From the NCBI GenBank assembly GCA_964550025.1, contig CAZJYI010000097.1, forward strand, positions 1 to 43,377: 43,377 bases of DNA, given 5' to 3'. Below the pieces are notes generated by a model. The model worked only from the letters and a program-made list of their open reading frames with translations, did no database searches and was not told the origin of the DNA. This DNA is from CAZJYI01 sp964550025. Lineage in GTDB: Bacteria; Verrucomicrobiota; Kiritimatiellia; UBA8416; CAYOBW01. The translations under genes and the position numbers were made by a program. Below are positions 28,501 through 35,843 of this stretch, piece by piece (the stretch's first letter is position 1; each line of letters begins with the position of its first letter).

Positions 28501-30092
28501 TTGCTGGCGCATTGGATCGCCACCTCCGTATCGTAATAGCCGGGCGTCAGGCCGTGTCCGGTCCGTCCCGTCTGGTCCAGAAAGTAGTCGCCTCCAACGT
28601 ACATCACGTTCTTGGGTCCGCTCCTGCTGTTCACGACGGTCCCCCTGAACTGGTTCTTCTTGAGCCCTGCCACGGAACGCGGGTAGGCGCCGGAGGGCTT
28701 CAACTCATCAGGACCCTCCACACGTACCTGGATCGGCACGCGAAAGATGTAGTTTGGCGACCGGGTACGAACGACCGCCGGGGCGCGGACGTTGGGCCAG
28801 ACGATCGCGGGCGCAGTCAGGTCGCCCTCGACAAACTCGATCCCGAAAGGCGTGTTGCGGGCCGTCCCGGAACTGACGCACACCAGGATATCGCGAATGG
28901 CATTCTGGCCGGGGCTGGTGATGAACGCGTGAGCCGTCTCCTTGGATCGGCTCTGCTCGAGCCCCACCACCTTGTGTCCCTGGGTCACCCCGGCGATGGC
29001 AACGTCGGTCGGCAGCTTCGAGGTCACACGCACGCCCACGAGGTTGCAGCTGGGCGCATTCGTCGCGCGCCGATAGAGGTAGTATTCCGTTCCCAGGGCG
29101 GCCGCGAAACCCCAGTGCTGGAAAGGAAGGGTTGTAGACTTGCGGACCTTGGGATAGCCCCAGTACTTGTTCACGTCGTCCTGGTATACGACCGACTTCC
29201 TGCCGCCAAGCTGCGCCTCCACGGTGGGCGAAAGCGTGAGCCGATGGATGCCGTTGCAGAGGGCGAATCGGGCGTAGAGATCCCGCAGGTTGGTGCCGTG
29301 GCGCGCCAGAACGATCGGCAGCGCGTTGAAAAGCGAGTTGTGGTTGAAGAAGGCGTGCTCCTTCGACAACCTGTTGATTTCATCAAAGACCTCGAGAAAG
29401 AAGTCAACGCCTCGCTCGGGTTCGTTTGTCACCGAGCCGAGCTGCTCGCAGGCATACATCCAGAAGAGCGCCCCGTCGTAGTTCCTGTCAAACAGTCGCT
29501 TTCCCGGATTCTCCGTGGCCAGGGCCGAAGCATAGCCGCCGAAATGGGTGCTGTTGGTGTCGACATTGTGAAAGCTGAAGTCCGGGAAGATCTCGGCAGT
29601 CGACTCGACGCCGAACCCGCCCAGGTGCGAATAGATCCAGAAGCCCAGGATGTCGCCGTTGATGTATCGGCGCTGGATCGTGTGGAACAGCTCGTGCGCG
29701 CACAGGGCGTCGGTTTCGACAAGCTTCTTGCTCTGCATGTAGGGGGAATCAAGGTCGATTTTGTGCGCATAGGCCGTTCCCGCGCGTCCCTCCGAAAGGT
29801 CGAAGGCCTCCGAAGGAAACCAGTCGCCGATTCCCGTTCGCCAGGGCCGCCCGAAGCCCAACTCACCCACCATGCGGCGCATAGTGTTGGAGTAGGAGTT
29901 CACAGCGTACCGCGCCCGGCTGTTCGCAAGGTAGTTGGTGTCGGTGGTGTCGCGGTTGTGATAGCCGAGCTCGAATTCGATCCCCAGGCTCCTACCGCTC
30001 TTGACGGCGGCATTCAGTGGTTTCTGCGCCCGCGCAACCTGTACGCAATCCAACAGTCCAAGCAACGCCAACCCCGCCGCCAGCCGGCGCAT
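25533..30092 (-). CDS. Secreted protein with HExxH metalloprotease region, vWA domain and calcium repeats
   Basis: The 1519-residue product starts at ATG 30092 (MRRLAAGLALLGLLDCVQVA is a good signal peptide). An in-frame ATG at 30134 lies almost at the predicted transcription start and is less likely. A zinc-protease motif HELFH sits at residues 133-137, with a downstream glutamate in GVESTAEIF as possible third ligand. A von Willebrand factor A domain spans about 548-720 with a MIDAS start DRSYS at 555-559 and later FITLLTDGVENEG. The protease-then-vWA order recalls CLCA proteins, which self-cleave. Residues about 1297-1430 are thrombospondin type-3 repeats (DSDTDGDGLNDGEEL, DTDGDLLPDGFEV). 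The final 80 residues form the YYRLWRTDGL...DW...GYYRVEF module. A secreted, calcium-dependent binding or processing role is likely. Control by the TATCAC box upstream is inferred. Confidence 0.8.
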   Translation of the reverse strand: MRRLAAGLALLGLLDCVQVARAQKPLNAAVKSGRSLGIEFELGYHNRDTTDTNYLANSRARYAVNSYSNTMRRMVGELGFGRPWRTGIGDWFPSEAFDLSEGRAGTAYAHKIDLDSPYMQSKKLVETDALCAHELFHTIQRRYINGDILGFWIYSHLGGFGVESTAEIFPDFSFHNVDTNSTHFGGYASALATENPGKRLFDRNYDGALFWMYACEQLGSVTNEPERGVDFFLEVFDEINRLSKEHAFFNHNSLFNALPIVLARHGTNLRDLYARFALCNGIHRLTLSPTVEAQLGGRKSVVYQDDVNKYWGYPKVRKSTTLPFQHWGFAAALGTEYYLYRRATNAPSCNLVGVRVTSKLPTDVAIAGVTQGHKVVGLEQSRSKETAHAFITSPGQNAIRDILVCVSSGTARNTPFGIEFVEGDLTAPAIVWPNVRAPAVVRTRSPNYIFRVPIQVRVEGPDELKPSGAYPRSVAGLKKNQFRGTVVNSRSGPKNVMYVGGDYFLDQTGRTGHGLTPGYYDTEVAIQCASNSVKDLANSSVLVTDKPVNHALVLDRSYSMNRPAQGLKFGAMKEAAALYIRSVPTNHGLALIAFHGNGVEPDEDGAVIYSDPGGRADNSAALTALKNMTLGSATSIGDGLWTALDELEGMRGPDPTLEFITLLTDGVENEGRYVNQSSLAGPPVLSRLTNTSARVHTIALGRDADTALMQGIARESNGAYSYIDVSGTAPPPRMPSPPPVAAAPVGSVRLQTMQAFLEAREESEELERFFTHTATVSSGQTHQVQLDLDASAVTNGLFLVAWNATNAAPEITIHDTGGARVDAANALISTGLTFALYRFERELHRGSFDLAVTPRSDADVMASFSGHSVDPLYFVFRFGQVATGGSTGAPEDPLLEQFEQGVPVQMQAYVATTNGPLTSIDVDITVTLPDGSTLCGPPNMLDDASQGDLLPKDGVYGLMFTKTAQASSAGVDRESNPGAAEGLSGSYRIAARAHGVDLTGQPISREYHGCFQVYRRLEQWDSDLDGIPDSWEIYYKTDPLNTLDGAYDPDEDGVVNSNEFLAGTEPFNPDTDAGGESDGSEIAAGRCPFDPADDDLPPMYDYQIVEDTGCIDPALLLKPYSITMRWGTHPRFETMRIFRSTQPTNGFALLTNVTPRAMGENVFWDQGLTAGSSYYYRFQPVSPLGALGPLCDPLKGTAWARAAPPGGALAIQPPSDRTDRLDVPVRMRATHEVTHYVLSARPLDGSESPVPFEPSGEDRAMIVSLSLDEPPEGVEYAMAYARFMDANERWSPVARALIRFDPEGDADGDHIPNADDPDDDNDEVPDDDEVNIHRTDPFDSDTDGDGLNDGEELFTHGTSPLMEDSDGDTLTDYDEIHVHGTRPDRFDTDGDLLPDGFEVMYGFSPTTDEGITYEDADGDGVHTLHELLTGTDPLDRESVFAARIETRPSEGLRVTFPAAMGHYYRLWRTDGLGEPDWENLGRTMADHPEMHIDLPGEGTPQGYYRVEFEENPALTEPLE

Positions 30093-30139
30093 GGCCAACC
30101 CCGCTCCAATCGCTCTGTAAATGTGTGCAGTCATGCTGC

Positions 30140-30169
30140 CTTGTATCACGGGGTGATGCTGAAGTGCAA
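30140..30169 (-). promoter_or_regulatory. Promoter and operator of the protease-vWA gene (box 4)
   Basis: On the minus strand the sequence reads CATCAC-CCC-GTGATA (30158-30144), 11 of 12 matches to the palindrome. TTGCAC (30169-30164) and TACAAG (30145-30140) form a promoter with an 18-base spacer. The centre CACCCCGTGATA is identical to box 5 at 36130-36141. Confidence 0.65.
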
Positions 30170-30308
30170 CAGAAGTTTGCTCGCGCGCGATCCCCGCCGA
30201 CGAAGTTCACGACAACGTCACGACAAAGTCGGGATGGGAGAGGCACGCGGACCGGAACCTGGCGGGCGCATGGATACGACGCCGGTGGCGGGAAGGGGGA
30301 AACCGCAG

Positions 30309-30414
30309 AATGATGAACACTGAATGATGAATGCTGAACTGCGAGGCCCGTCTCCGCGTGCCCTTCCCCTCTCACTTCGACATTGGACATTCAGCATTCA
30401 AGATTCGACATTTC
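30309..30414. repeat. Imperfect inverted repeat downstream of the sulfite reductase gene
   Basis: The left arm has words AATGATGAACACTGAATG and ATGCTGAACTGCGAGG. The right arm has CCTCTCACTTCGACATT and GACATTCAGCATTCAAGATT. It is the same family as the element at 7727-7847, and both lie directly beyond a stop codon. The 353-base gap 30093-30445 otherwise holds box 4 and a short direct repeat (TCACGACAA twice near 30210). No gene is seen. Confidence 0.7.
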
Positions 30415-30445
30415 CCGTCCCCAAACCGCACACCCGCGAAATCGG

Positions 30446-32782
30446 TCACTTCTGCTTGCGCACGACCGCACGCCAATGCCCGTCCCCGAGGTCGGCAGTC
30501 TCTTCGATCGTCTGGCCTTCGTTGCGGAAACTGGCGGGGACATTCCGTATCGGCTCACCGTCATCGAGGAGGATGGCCAGCGTCTCGCCGACTTCCATGC
30601 TCTCGAGACGGAGCTTGGCCTTGACGAAGTTCATGGGGCAGGCCACGCCGCGCAGGTCCAGCTCCGCCGCCTCTGCGACCTCCGCTGCCGGCTCTTCCCC
30701 TGGCCCGGGGACCGCCGCTTCGGACTCCGCGCCGGGCGTGTCGGGCGGGTGGAACTCCAGGCTCGCGTCCAACGTCGAATAGAGCAGCTTTACCCGCTCG
30801 AGCAGCGCGCCCACGGCTTCTTCGTGCCCCTGGAAGGCCTGCTCCCAGCCCTGCGCGTATCCGCGGCCTCGTGACAGCAGGGCGCGAAACCCATCATCCA
30901 CCAGTCCGGTATCGATGAAGTGCTTCTCGAACTCGCGCAGGACGCTGTCGGCGTCGCGCGCGTCCACGCCGCGGGTGATCAGCAGCGCGCGCGCCGCGGG
31001 CACGAGCACGGCGAACGGCTTGTCGGCCTTGTCCGCCGCTGTCAGATCTTCCTGGATCACCTCGAAAACGCCGGCACCACACTCCCCCGCGCCGCGGCCC
31101 GCGAGTGAGAAGTCCTCGGACATGCCGTAGTCCCGGTAGGCGTCCGGGTTCTCCGAGTACTCCGGGAGCGATGCGTGCTTCGAAATGATAGCGTCGAAAT
31201 GGCCGCTGCCGCGTCGGTCGGAGTAGGCGGGAAAGTCCTCCGGCGGCTCGCGCCCGGACGCGAAGTCCGCCGCCAGTTCGGCCAGGAACGCGGGCGCGGA
31301 CCTGGCGGGCACCTGTCCCGAGGGCACTCCAAGGCGCGCCCCGCGTGCGTCGCTGTATCCCCCCAGGGTCACGCGGTAGGCCGGCGCGAGCCGTCCGTCG
31401 GCCCGCTGCGCCGCGCCGGAGAGGCCCACGGCCCCGACGGGCTGATGCCCGCAGGCGTTCGGGCAGCCGTTGATGTAGACGGGCATGGCCGCCAGCGTGT
31501 CGGGGTCGATTCCGGCCTGCGCCAGGGCACCGGCGCCGGCGCGGGCGACACCGCGTGCCAGGCAGAGCCCGAGCCGGCAGGTCGAGGCGCCGGCGCAAGC
31601 CACGAAATGCTCGAGCGGCTGCTCCCCGAGCACGTCCAGTTCGAGTGCGCGAAGCGCGTCGGTCAGCTCAGAAAGCCGGTCCGCCGGCACGGAGCGTATG
31701 AGCAGGTTCTGGCGGCGCGAGGTGCGGACTGCGTTTTCCTCGCTGAAGCGCTCTGCCAGTTCCGCGATACGCTCGAAGTCATCGGCCGCGATGAACCCCA
31801 GTGGAAGATGCAGGGGCACGGCAACCCGGTCCGGTTGATGTTGACGGATGAACCGGATCCCCTCTCCTCGCTCGACCGGCGGAACGACGGGGCCGGCGGC
31901 TGGCGCGGGGTCCCGGACGGCCGCGACAGCATCGCAATCGGGTACGCCTTCGTCCCGGAGGGTTGCCAGCAGTTCCCCGCACTCCTTACGCATGGTATCG
32001 ACGCCCAGCCGCTCGAAGACGAAGCGCAGACGGGCGCGGTTCCTGTTGCTGCGGTCCCCGTGCCGGTCGAAGAGCCGCCTGACGGCTTCGGCCATGCGCA
32101 CAACGTCCGAGGCGGGGATCCAGTCGAAGAACGGGTCCGCGACTCGGCTCTTGGCGCCCATGCCCCCGCCGGCCAATACGCGAAAGCCGGGCTGTCCGCC
32201 ACGGACTTCGGCCACGAATCCGAGGTCCGCCACCTGGGCGAACGCACAGTCGGCAGCACAGCCGCTGAACGCGATCTTGTACTTGCGCGGCAGGTTGTAG
32301 CTGCCGACGAGAGGAATCAGGTACTCGGTCACCGCGTGGGCGAAGGGCGTGACATCGAAGCACTCGTGCGGGCAGATGCCGGCGTAGGGACAGGCCGCCA
32401 CGTTGCGGACGGTGTTGCCGCCGCCGCCCTTGCTGGTCAGGCCGACGGCCATGAGGCGCCGCATGATGCCCGGGGTGTCCCCGATGGCGATATCGTGAAG
32501 TTGCACGTCCTGCCGCGTCGTGACGTGCAGGAGGCCGTTCCCGTACTCGCGGCTCAATGCGGCCAGTTCGGCGGCCTGGGAGGTCGAGAGCGCGCCTCCC
32601 GCGACGCGCACGCGCACCATGTAGGCTCCGTCCTGTCTCTGCTCGTAGACCCCACGCGGCACGCGCTTGGCTTTCATCACACCCGCCGGCAGTTCGCCGG
32701 CCAGGAAGTGCTGGACGTCCTGCTCGTACGCATCGATGTCGTCCGCGAGGTCTGAGGGCAGTCTGTAGTAGGGTTCGCTCAT
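30446..32782 (-). CDS. Sulfite reductase (siroheme, 4Fe-4S) with C-terminal TusA domain
   Basis: Predicted cytoplasmic protein of 778 residues. Residues about 1-530 are an assimilatory sulfite/nitrite reductase with duplicated ferredoxin-like and siroheme domains. The [4Fe-4S]-siroheme cysteines are Cys396 and Cys402 (ACAGASTC) and Cys440 and Cys444 (GCPNAC). Residues about 545-690 form a helical HEPN-like insert. The last 70 residues are a TusA/SirA-like sulfur carrier with Cys715-Pro716 in RGVACPMNFVKAKL; the second proline of the classic CPxP is asparagine here. The inferred role is reduction of sulfite to sulfide, with the sulfur passed to the attached carrier or to the ThiS-like protein of the operon. 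The start ATG overlaps the JAMM stop codon (ATGA), showing translational coupling. Reduction of nitrite instead is possible, but the sulfur-transfer neighbours favour sulfite. Confidence 0.9.
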   Translation of the reverse strand: MSEPYYRLPSDLADDIDAYEQDVQHFLAGELPAGVMKAKRVPRGVYEQRQDGAYMVRVRVAGGALSTSQAAELAALSREYGNGLLHVTTRQDVQLHDIAIGDTPGIMRRLMAVGLTSKGGGGNTVRNVAACPYAGICPHECFDVTPFAHAVTEYLIPLVGSYNLPRKYKIAFSGCAADCAFAQVADLGFVAEVRGGQPGFRVLAGGGMGAKSRVADPFFDWIPASDVVRMAEAVRRLFDRHGDRSNRNRARLRFVFERLGVDTMRKECGELLATLRDEGVPDCDAVAAVRDPAPAAGPVVPPVERGEGIRFIRQHQPDRVAVPLHLPLGFIAADDFERIAELAERFSEENAVRTSRRQNLLIRSVPADRLSELTDALRALELDVLGEQPLEHFVACAGASTCRLGLCLARGVARAGAGALAQAGIDPDTLAAMPVYINGCPNACGHQPVGAVGLSGAAQRADGRLAPAYRVTLGGYSDARGARLGVPSGQVPARSAPAFLAELAADFASGREPPEDFPAYSDRRGSGHFDAIISKHASLPEYSENPDAYRDYGMSEDFSLAGRGAGECGAGVFEVIQEDLTAADKADKPFAVLVPAARALLITRGVDARDADSVLREFEKHFIDTGLVDDGFRALLSRGRGYAQGWEQAFQGHEEAVGALLERVKLLYSTLDASLEFHPPDTPGAESEAAVPGPGEEPAAEVAEAAELDLRGVACPMNFVKAKLRLESMEVGETLAILLDDGEPIRNVPASFRNEGQTIEETADLGDGHWRAVVRKQK

Positions 32783-33228
32783 GGCGTTTCGCTCCCTGGA
32801 GAAGGGGTTGGGTTGTTGTCGTTCGCGGGGCGAACGACTATCGTGACCGGCGAGGAGGCACCGTCAACCACGGTGAAGCCCCGCACATCCGGACTGTCGG
32901 GATCGGCAAGCGACAGGATGACGTACACGACATCGGGTGTGTATGCCAGGCGCAGGTCTTCCTGCGACATCCGCGCGGGCGTCGCGGGATGGCTGTGCCA
33001 GATAGCCAGCATGCCGAGTTGCCTGGCGCGCATGTCCTTGACGGCGGCAAACTGTTCCTCGGGGGCCATGGTATAGTGCTCTCCCGAAGCGTCGGTATTG
33101 GTCAGTTCGTAGAACGCCTCAACCTGCCCGCTCCGCCCCCCGAGCAGGCCGCAGGCTTCCTGCGGAGCCGCTTTGCGGGACGCGTCCAGCATGGCGTCGT
33201 AGACGGGCTTCTCCATTGTCAGTGTCAT
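32779..33228 (-). CDS. JAMM/MPN (Mov34/PAD-1, M67-like) zinc metalloprotease
   Basis: The 149-residue product has the full JAMM site: Glu24 (QEACGLLGG), His78 and His80 (WHSHPATP), Ser88 and Asp91 (SQED). Stand-alone bacterial JAMM proteins next to ThiS/MoaD-type carriers trim the carrier's C-terminus (HcyD in Wolinella) or release an amino acid from it (Mec in Mycobacterium). Here the carrier encoded two genes upstream ends in GGGGK, so removal of the final lysine to expose a di-glycine end is the likely job. The proline- and asparagine-rich tail (last 15 residues) looks disordered. The stop codon overlaps the sulfite reductase start. The gene is separated from the E1-like gene by 49 bases that hold a dispersed repeat. 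ATG 33216 is an alternative start. The call of family and active site is firm; the substrate is inferred. Confidence 0.88.
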   Translation of the reverse strand: MTLTMEKPVYDAMLDASRKAAPQEACGLLGGRSGQVEAFYELTNTDASGEHYTMAPEEQFAAVKDMRARQLGMLAIWHSHPATPARMSQEDLRLAYTPDVVYVILSLADPDSPDVRGFTVVDGASSPVTIVVRPANDNNPTPSPGSETP

Positions 33229-33230
33229 AT

Positions 33231-33259
33231 TGTGACTTCTGTGCCTTATGTGGCCATTC
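33231..33259 (+). repeat. TGTGACTTCTGTGCCTTATG repeat copy
   Basis: The 49-base gap between the JAMM and E1-like genes contains TGTGACTTCTGTGCC followed by TTATGTGGCCATTC. Bases 33240-33259 match the minus strand at 2346-2365 exactly. The first half matches the element at 34332-34470. Confidence 0.75.
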
Positions 33260-33277
33260 GGTTCGAGTCGTCGCCGC

Positions 33278-34090
33278 TCAGCGGCTGGAAACCAGGTCGC
33301 AGACGGCCTGTTCCTCGTCCTTCAGTTCCGTGATCGCCGGGTTCGACCCGCACAGGGGACAGTCCGGGTTGCGTTTCAGGGGGACCTTGCGGAAACTCGC
33401 CTTCAGGGCGTTGTAGACCAGGAGGCCGTCCGTCAGCAGGTCCCCCTCCTGCAGCAGGAACTTCGCCGCCTCGGCCGCCTGGAGGGTGCCGATCACCCCG
33501 GCCAGGACGCCCAGGACGCCGGCCTGCGAGCAGGACGGCACGGCGCCCGCCGGCGGCGGGGTGTTGAAGATGCAGCGATAGCATGTCGTTTGTCCCGGCA
33601 CGACCGTCATGATCTGCCCGTCGAAGCGGAGGATTCCGGCATGGGAATAGGGTCTGCCAGCGAAGTGGCATGCGTCCGCCACCAGGAACTTGGAGGGGAA
33701 GTTGTCGGTCCCGTCGATGACGAAATCGTAGTCCCCGAGGATGTCCGCGGCGTTCGCGGCAGTGAGGCGCGTTTGGTACGTCCGCACGTCGACGTCCGGG
33801 TTGATGGCCCGCATCTTGGCCGCGGCGGATTCCACTTTGGGCCGGCCGAGATCGGCGGTGAAGTGGATCACCTGGCGCTGCAGGTTGGTGAGATCGACGA
33901 CATCCGCGTCGATCACACCGATCGTGCCGACGCCCGCGGCGGCGAGATACAGCCCGGCCGGGGAGCCCAGCCCCCCGGCGCCTACCAGTAGCACCTTGCC
34001 CGCCAGCAGCTTTTCCTGTCCCTTCCCGCCCACCTCGGGCAGGATGATGTGCCGCGAATAGCGTTCGATTTGTTCTTCCGTGAGGTTCAC
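33278..34090 (-). CDS. MoeB/ThiF/HesA-type E1-like adenylyltransferase
   Basis: The 270-residue enzyme has the ATP-binding loop VGAGGLGS at residues 36-43, the DADVVDLTNLQRQ segment that binds Mg-ATP, and two zinc CxxC pairs (Cys170/173 and Cys244/247). PSCSQAGVLG is the conserved region after the crossover loop. It would adenylate the C-terminal glycine of the ThiS-like carrier so that sulfur can replace the carboxyl oxygen. In Wolinella the equivalent is HcyF in methionine synthesis; MoeB, ThiF and CysO-activating enzymes are close relatives. The GTG start overlaps the stop codon of the carrier gene (GTGA), a coupling that supports a dedicated pair. It lacks a C-terminal rhodanese domain, so the sulfur donor must come from elsewhere, plausibly sulfide or the TusA-like domain encoded downstream. 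Confidence 0.88.
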   Translation of the reverse strand: MNLTEEQIERYSRHIILPEVGGKGQEKLLAGKVLLVGAGGLGSPAGLYLAAAGVGTIGVIDADVVDLTNLQRQVIHFTADLGRPKVESAAAKMRAINPDVDVRTYQTRLTAANAADILGDYDFVIDGTDNFPSKFLVADACHFAGRPYSHAGILRFDGQIMTVVPGQTTCYRCIFNTPPPAGAVPSCSQAGVLGVLAGVIGTLQAAEAAKFLLQEGDLLTDGLLVYNALKASFRKVPLKRNPDCPLCGSNPAITELKDEEQAVCDLVSSR

Positions 34091-34296
34091 TTTCCGCCGC
34101 CTCCCATGAAGTAGAGGAACTCCACCTTGTCACCCTCCCTCACCGTCGTGCCGTCGAAGGCGCCCCGGCTGAGGATATCTCCGTTCAACTCGACGCTCAC
34201 CATGTCCGGCATCTTCACCTCGCGCTCCGCCAGGAGCTGCGTGACCGTCATCTCGCCGCCGATTTCCGCCGCTTCACCGTTCACCTGTATCGTCAT
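34087..34296 (-). CDS. ThiS/MoaD-type sulfur carrier ending in GGGGK
   Basis: The 69-residue beta-grasp protein has the typical features MTIQVNGEAAEI, VSVELNGDILSR and VREGDKVEFLYFMGGGG. Carriers of this family end in Gly-Gly, which is adenylated and turned into a thiocarboxylate. This one has an extra lysine after the glycines, so it cannot be activated until the lysine is removed. The same operon encodes a JAMM protease suited to that step, as HcyD does for HcyS. The stop codon overlaps the start of the E1-like gene. Together these support a carrier for homocysteine or cysteine synthesis rather than thiamine synthesis, for which no genes are seen nearby. It is cytoplasmic. The upstream 180 bases contain an inverted repeat. 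Confidence 0.88.
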   Translation of the reverse strand: MTIQVNGEAAEIGGEMTVTQLLAEREVKMPDMVSVELNGDILSRGAFDGTTVREGDKVEFLYFMGGGGK

Positions 34297-34331
34297 CGTC
34301 TGCCTGCTCCTTTGCTTTGCCCTGGAACCGG

Positions 34332-34470
34332 CAGTTGAACGGCCACAGAAGTCACAAAACTCACGAAAGGGGACACTTGCAGAGGCTGACGGTCACACCA
34401 TCTGGTGTACAGCAGGCCCTCTCCGACCTCTTCTCCTTCTGTGACTTCTGTGCATCTTGTGGCTCAACTG
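34332..34470. repeat. Inverted repeat of the TGTGACTTCTGTG family
   Basis: The outer arms CAGTTGAACGGCCAC and GTGGCTCAACTG and the inner arms CACAGAAGTCACA and TGTGACTTCTGTG (13 of 13 complementary) enclose about 75 bases. It fills most of the 180-base gap between the carrier gene and the homocysteine synthase gene. It could fold in the operon transcript. Confidence 0.75.
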
Positions 34471-34476
34471 CTCTTT

Positions 34477-35724
34477 TCAGGTTTTGGTCTTGTCCAGCGC
34501 CTGGTCGATATCCCCGAGTATGTCGTCAGCGTCTTCAATCCCGATCGAAAGGCGCACGAGGTCGTCGGTAACGCCCATCGCCTTGCGCTCCTCCGCGTTG
34601 GCGTCCCGGCAGAAGGTGGACGCCGGGTGGATCACCAGCGTCTTCGCATCCCCGAGGTTGGCGAGGTTCTGGGCCAGCTCCAGAGCGTTGATGAACGCGA
34701 AGCAGCGTTCTTTCGTTCCCAGCCTCAGCGTCACCAGCGCCCCGTACCTGCCCGCGAACTGGCGCGTCGCCGTGTCGTGGTTCGGGTGAGCGGGCAATCC
34801 CGGGTAGCAGGCCGCCGCGACGCGGCCGTCCTGCTCGAGGAACTCGGCAACACGTTCCGCGTTGGCGCAGTGGCGCTCCATACGTACCGCCAGGGATTCC
34901 ATTCCGATGGACATAAGAAACGCGTTGAACGGCGCGAAGCAGCTTCCCAGGTCGCGGTGCACCCGGTTTCGCAGGCTGGCGAGAAAAGCGAAATGCCGTA
35001 CCCTGTCATGGAAGGGCTTCAGGTGGGGGTAGCGCGGGTTGCCCCAGTCGAACGTGCCGCAATCCACGATGATGCCCCCCACGGCGTTACCGTGCCCGTT
35101 GATGTACTTCGACGTGGAGTGGACCACGATGTCGGCGCCAAGCTCCTTCGGACGGCACAGCACCGGCGTCGTCACGGTGTTGTCGACGACCAGGGCGATA
35201 CCGTGCTGCTTCGCCACCTGCGCGATTGCCGCGATGTCCGGCACGTCCAGCTTGGGATTGCCGACGGTTTCCACGAAGATGACCCTTGTGCGGTCGGTGA
35301 CGGCCCTTCGGTAAGCGTCCACGTCGGTTGTCTCGACAAACCGGGTCGTTATGCCGTAGCGCGGGAGCGTGTGGGCGAACAGCGAGTATGTGCCGCCGAA
35401 GATGCTGTTCCCGGAAACGATCTCGTCGCCGGCCCCGGCCAGGGCCAGGATCGTCGTGCTGATGGCAGCCATGCCCGATGCACAGGAAACGGACGCAAGT
35501 CCGTCCTCCAACACGGTTATGCGGCGTTCAAAGCGGTCCAGGGTCGGGTTGTTGATGCGGGAATAGACGAAACCCGCATCGCGCCCGGCAAAGACCGCTT
35601 CGAGTTGTTCGGCCGACTCGTACGCAAACGACGTGCTCTGAAAGACCGGCGGCACGGTAGCCCCCGTCGTCTTCTCAGGCACGTACGCCCCGTGCAGGAG
35701 CTTCGTATCCACATGCATGGCCAT
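34477..35724 (-). CDS. metY: O-acetylhomoserine sulfhydrylase (homocysteine synthase), MetY-like
   Basis: The 415-residue PLP enzyme belongs to the Cys/Met metabolism family. TKLLHGAYVPEKTTGATVPP and PVFQSTSFAY open the protein, Lys206 in HSTSKYINGHG is the PLP lysine, and GNPKLDVPDI and SIGIEDADDI are typical of O-acetylhomoserine (thiol)-lyases. It makes homocysteine from O-acetyl- or O-phosphohomoserine and a sulfur donor. In this setting the donor is probably the carrier thiocarboxylate rather than free sulfide. The ATG at 35724 is preferred (GGCGAGGAC directly upstream). ATG 35718 is possible, and a TTG at 35772 would add residues that do not look like the family's start. It is the first gene of the minus-strand sulfur operon and follows a leader of about 110 bases. 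A cystathionine gamma-synthase or lyase activity cannot be excluded from sequence alone. Confidence 0.85.
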   Translation of the reverse strand: MAMHVDTKLLHGAYVPEKTTGATVPPVFQSTSFAYESAEQLEAVFAGRDAGFVYSRINNPTLDRFERRITVLEDGLASVSCASGMAAISTTILALAGAGDEIVSGNSIFGGTYSLFAHTLPRYGITTRFVETTDVDAYRRAVTDRTRVIFVETVGNPKLDVPDIAAIAQVAKQHGIALVVDNTVTTPVLCRPKELGADIVVHSTSKYINGHGNAVGGIIVDCGTFDWGNPRYPHLKPFHDRVRHFAFLASLRNRVHRDLGSCFAPFNAFLMSIGMESLAVRMERHCANAERVAEFLEQDGRVAAACYPGLPAHPNHDTATRQFAGRYGALVTLRLGTKERCFAFINALELAQNLANLGDAKTLVIHPASTFCRDANAEERKAMGVTDDLVRLSIGIEDADDILGDIDQALDKTKT

Positions 35725-35843
35725 GTCCTCGCCAGCTTTGGCAATAGGGTCGCCATTCCCCAGGAAACCCAACGATTGTCGAGCTTTCAGAAGGTCCCCG
35801 CACCCCCCGAGCCATTAAACCCGTATTTGTTGATCGGAATGGT

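Noticed and set aside
27561..30323. 920-codon open frame antisense to the protease-vWA gene
   Set aside because: It mirrors the opposite frame of a high-GC gene, shows no recognisable domain and lacks a ribosome binding site. The minus strand has clear domains.
34087..34104. GGGGK end of the carrier as a frameshift or sequencing error
   Set aside because: The stop codon overlaps the next start codon exactly and a matching JAMM protease is in the operon, so the lysine looks genuine.
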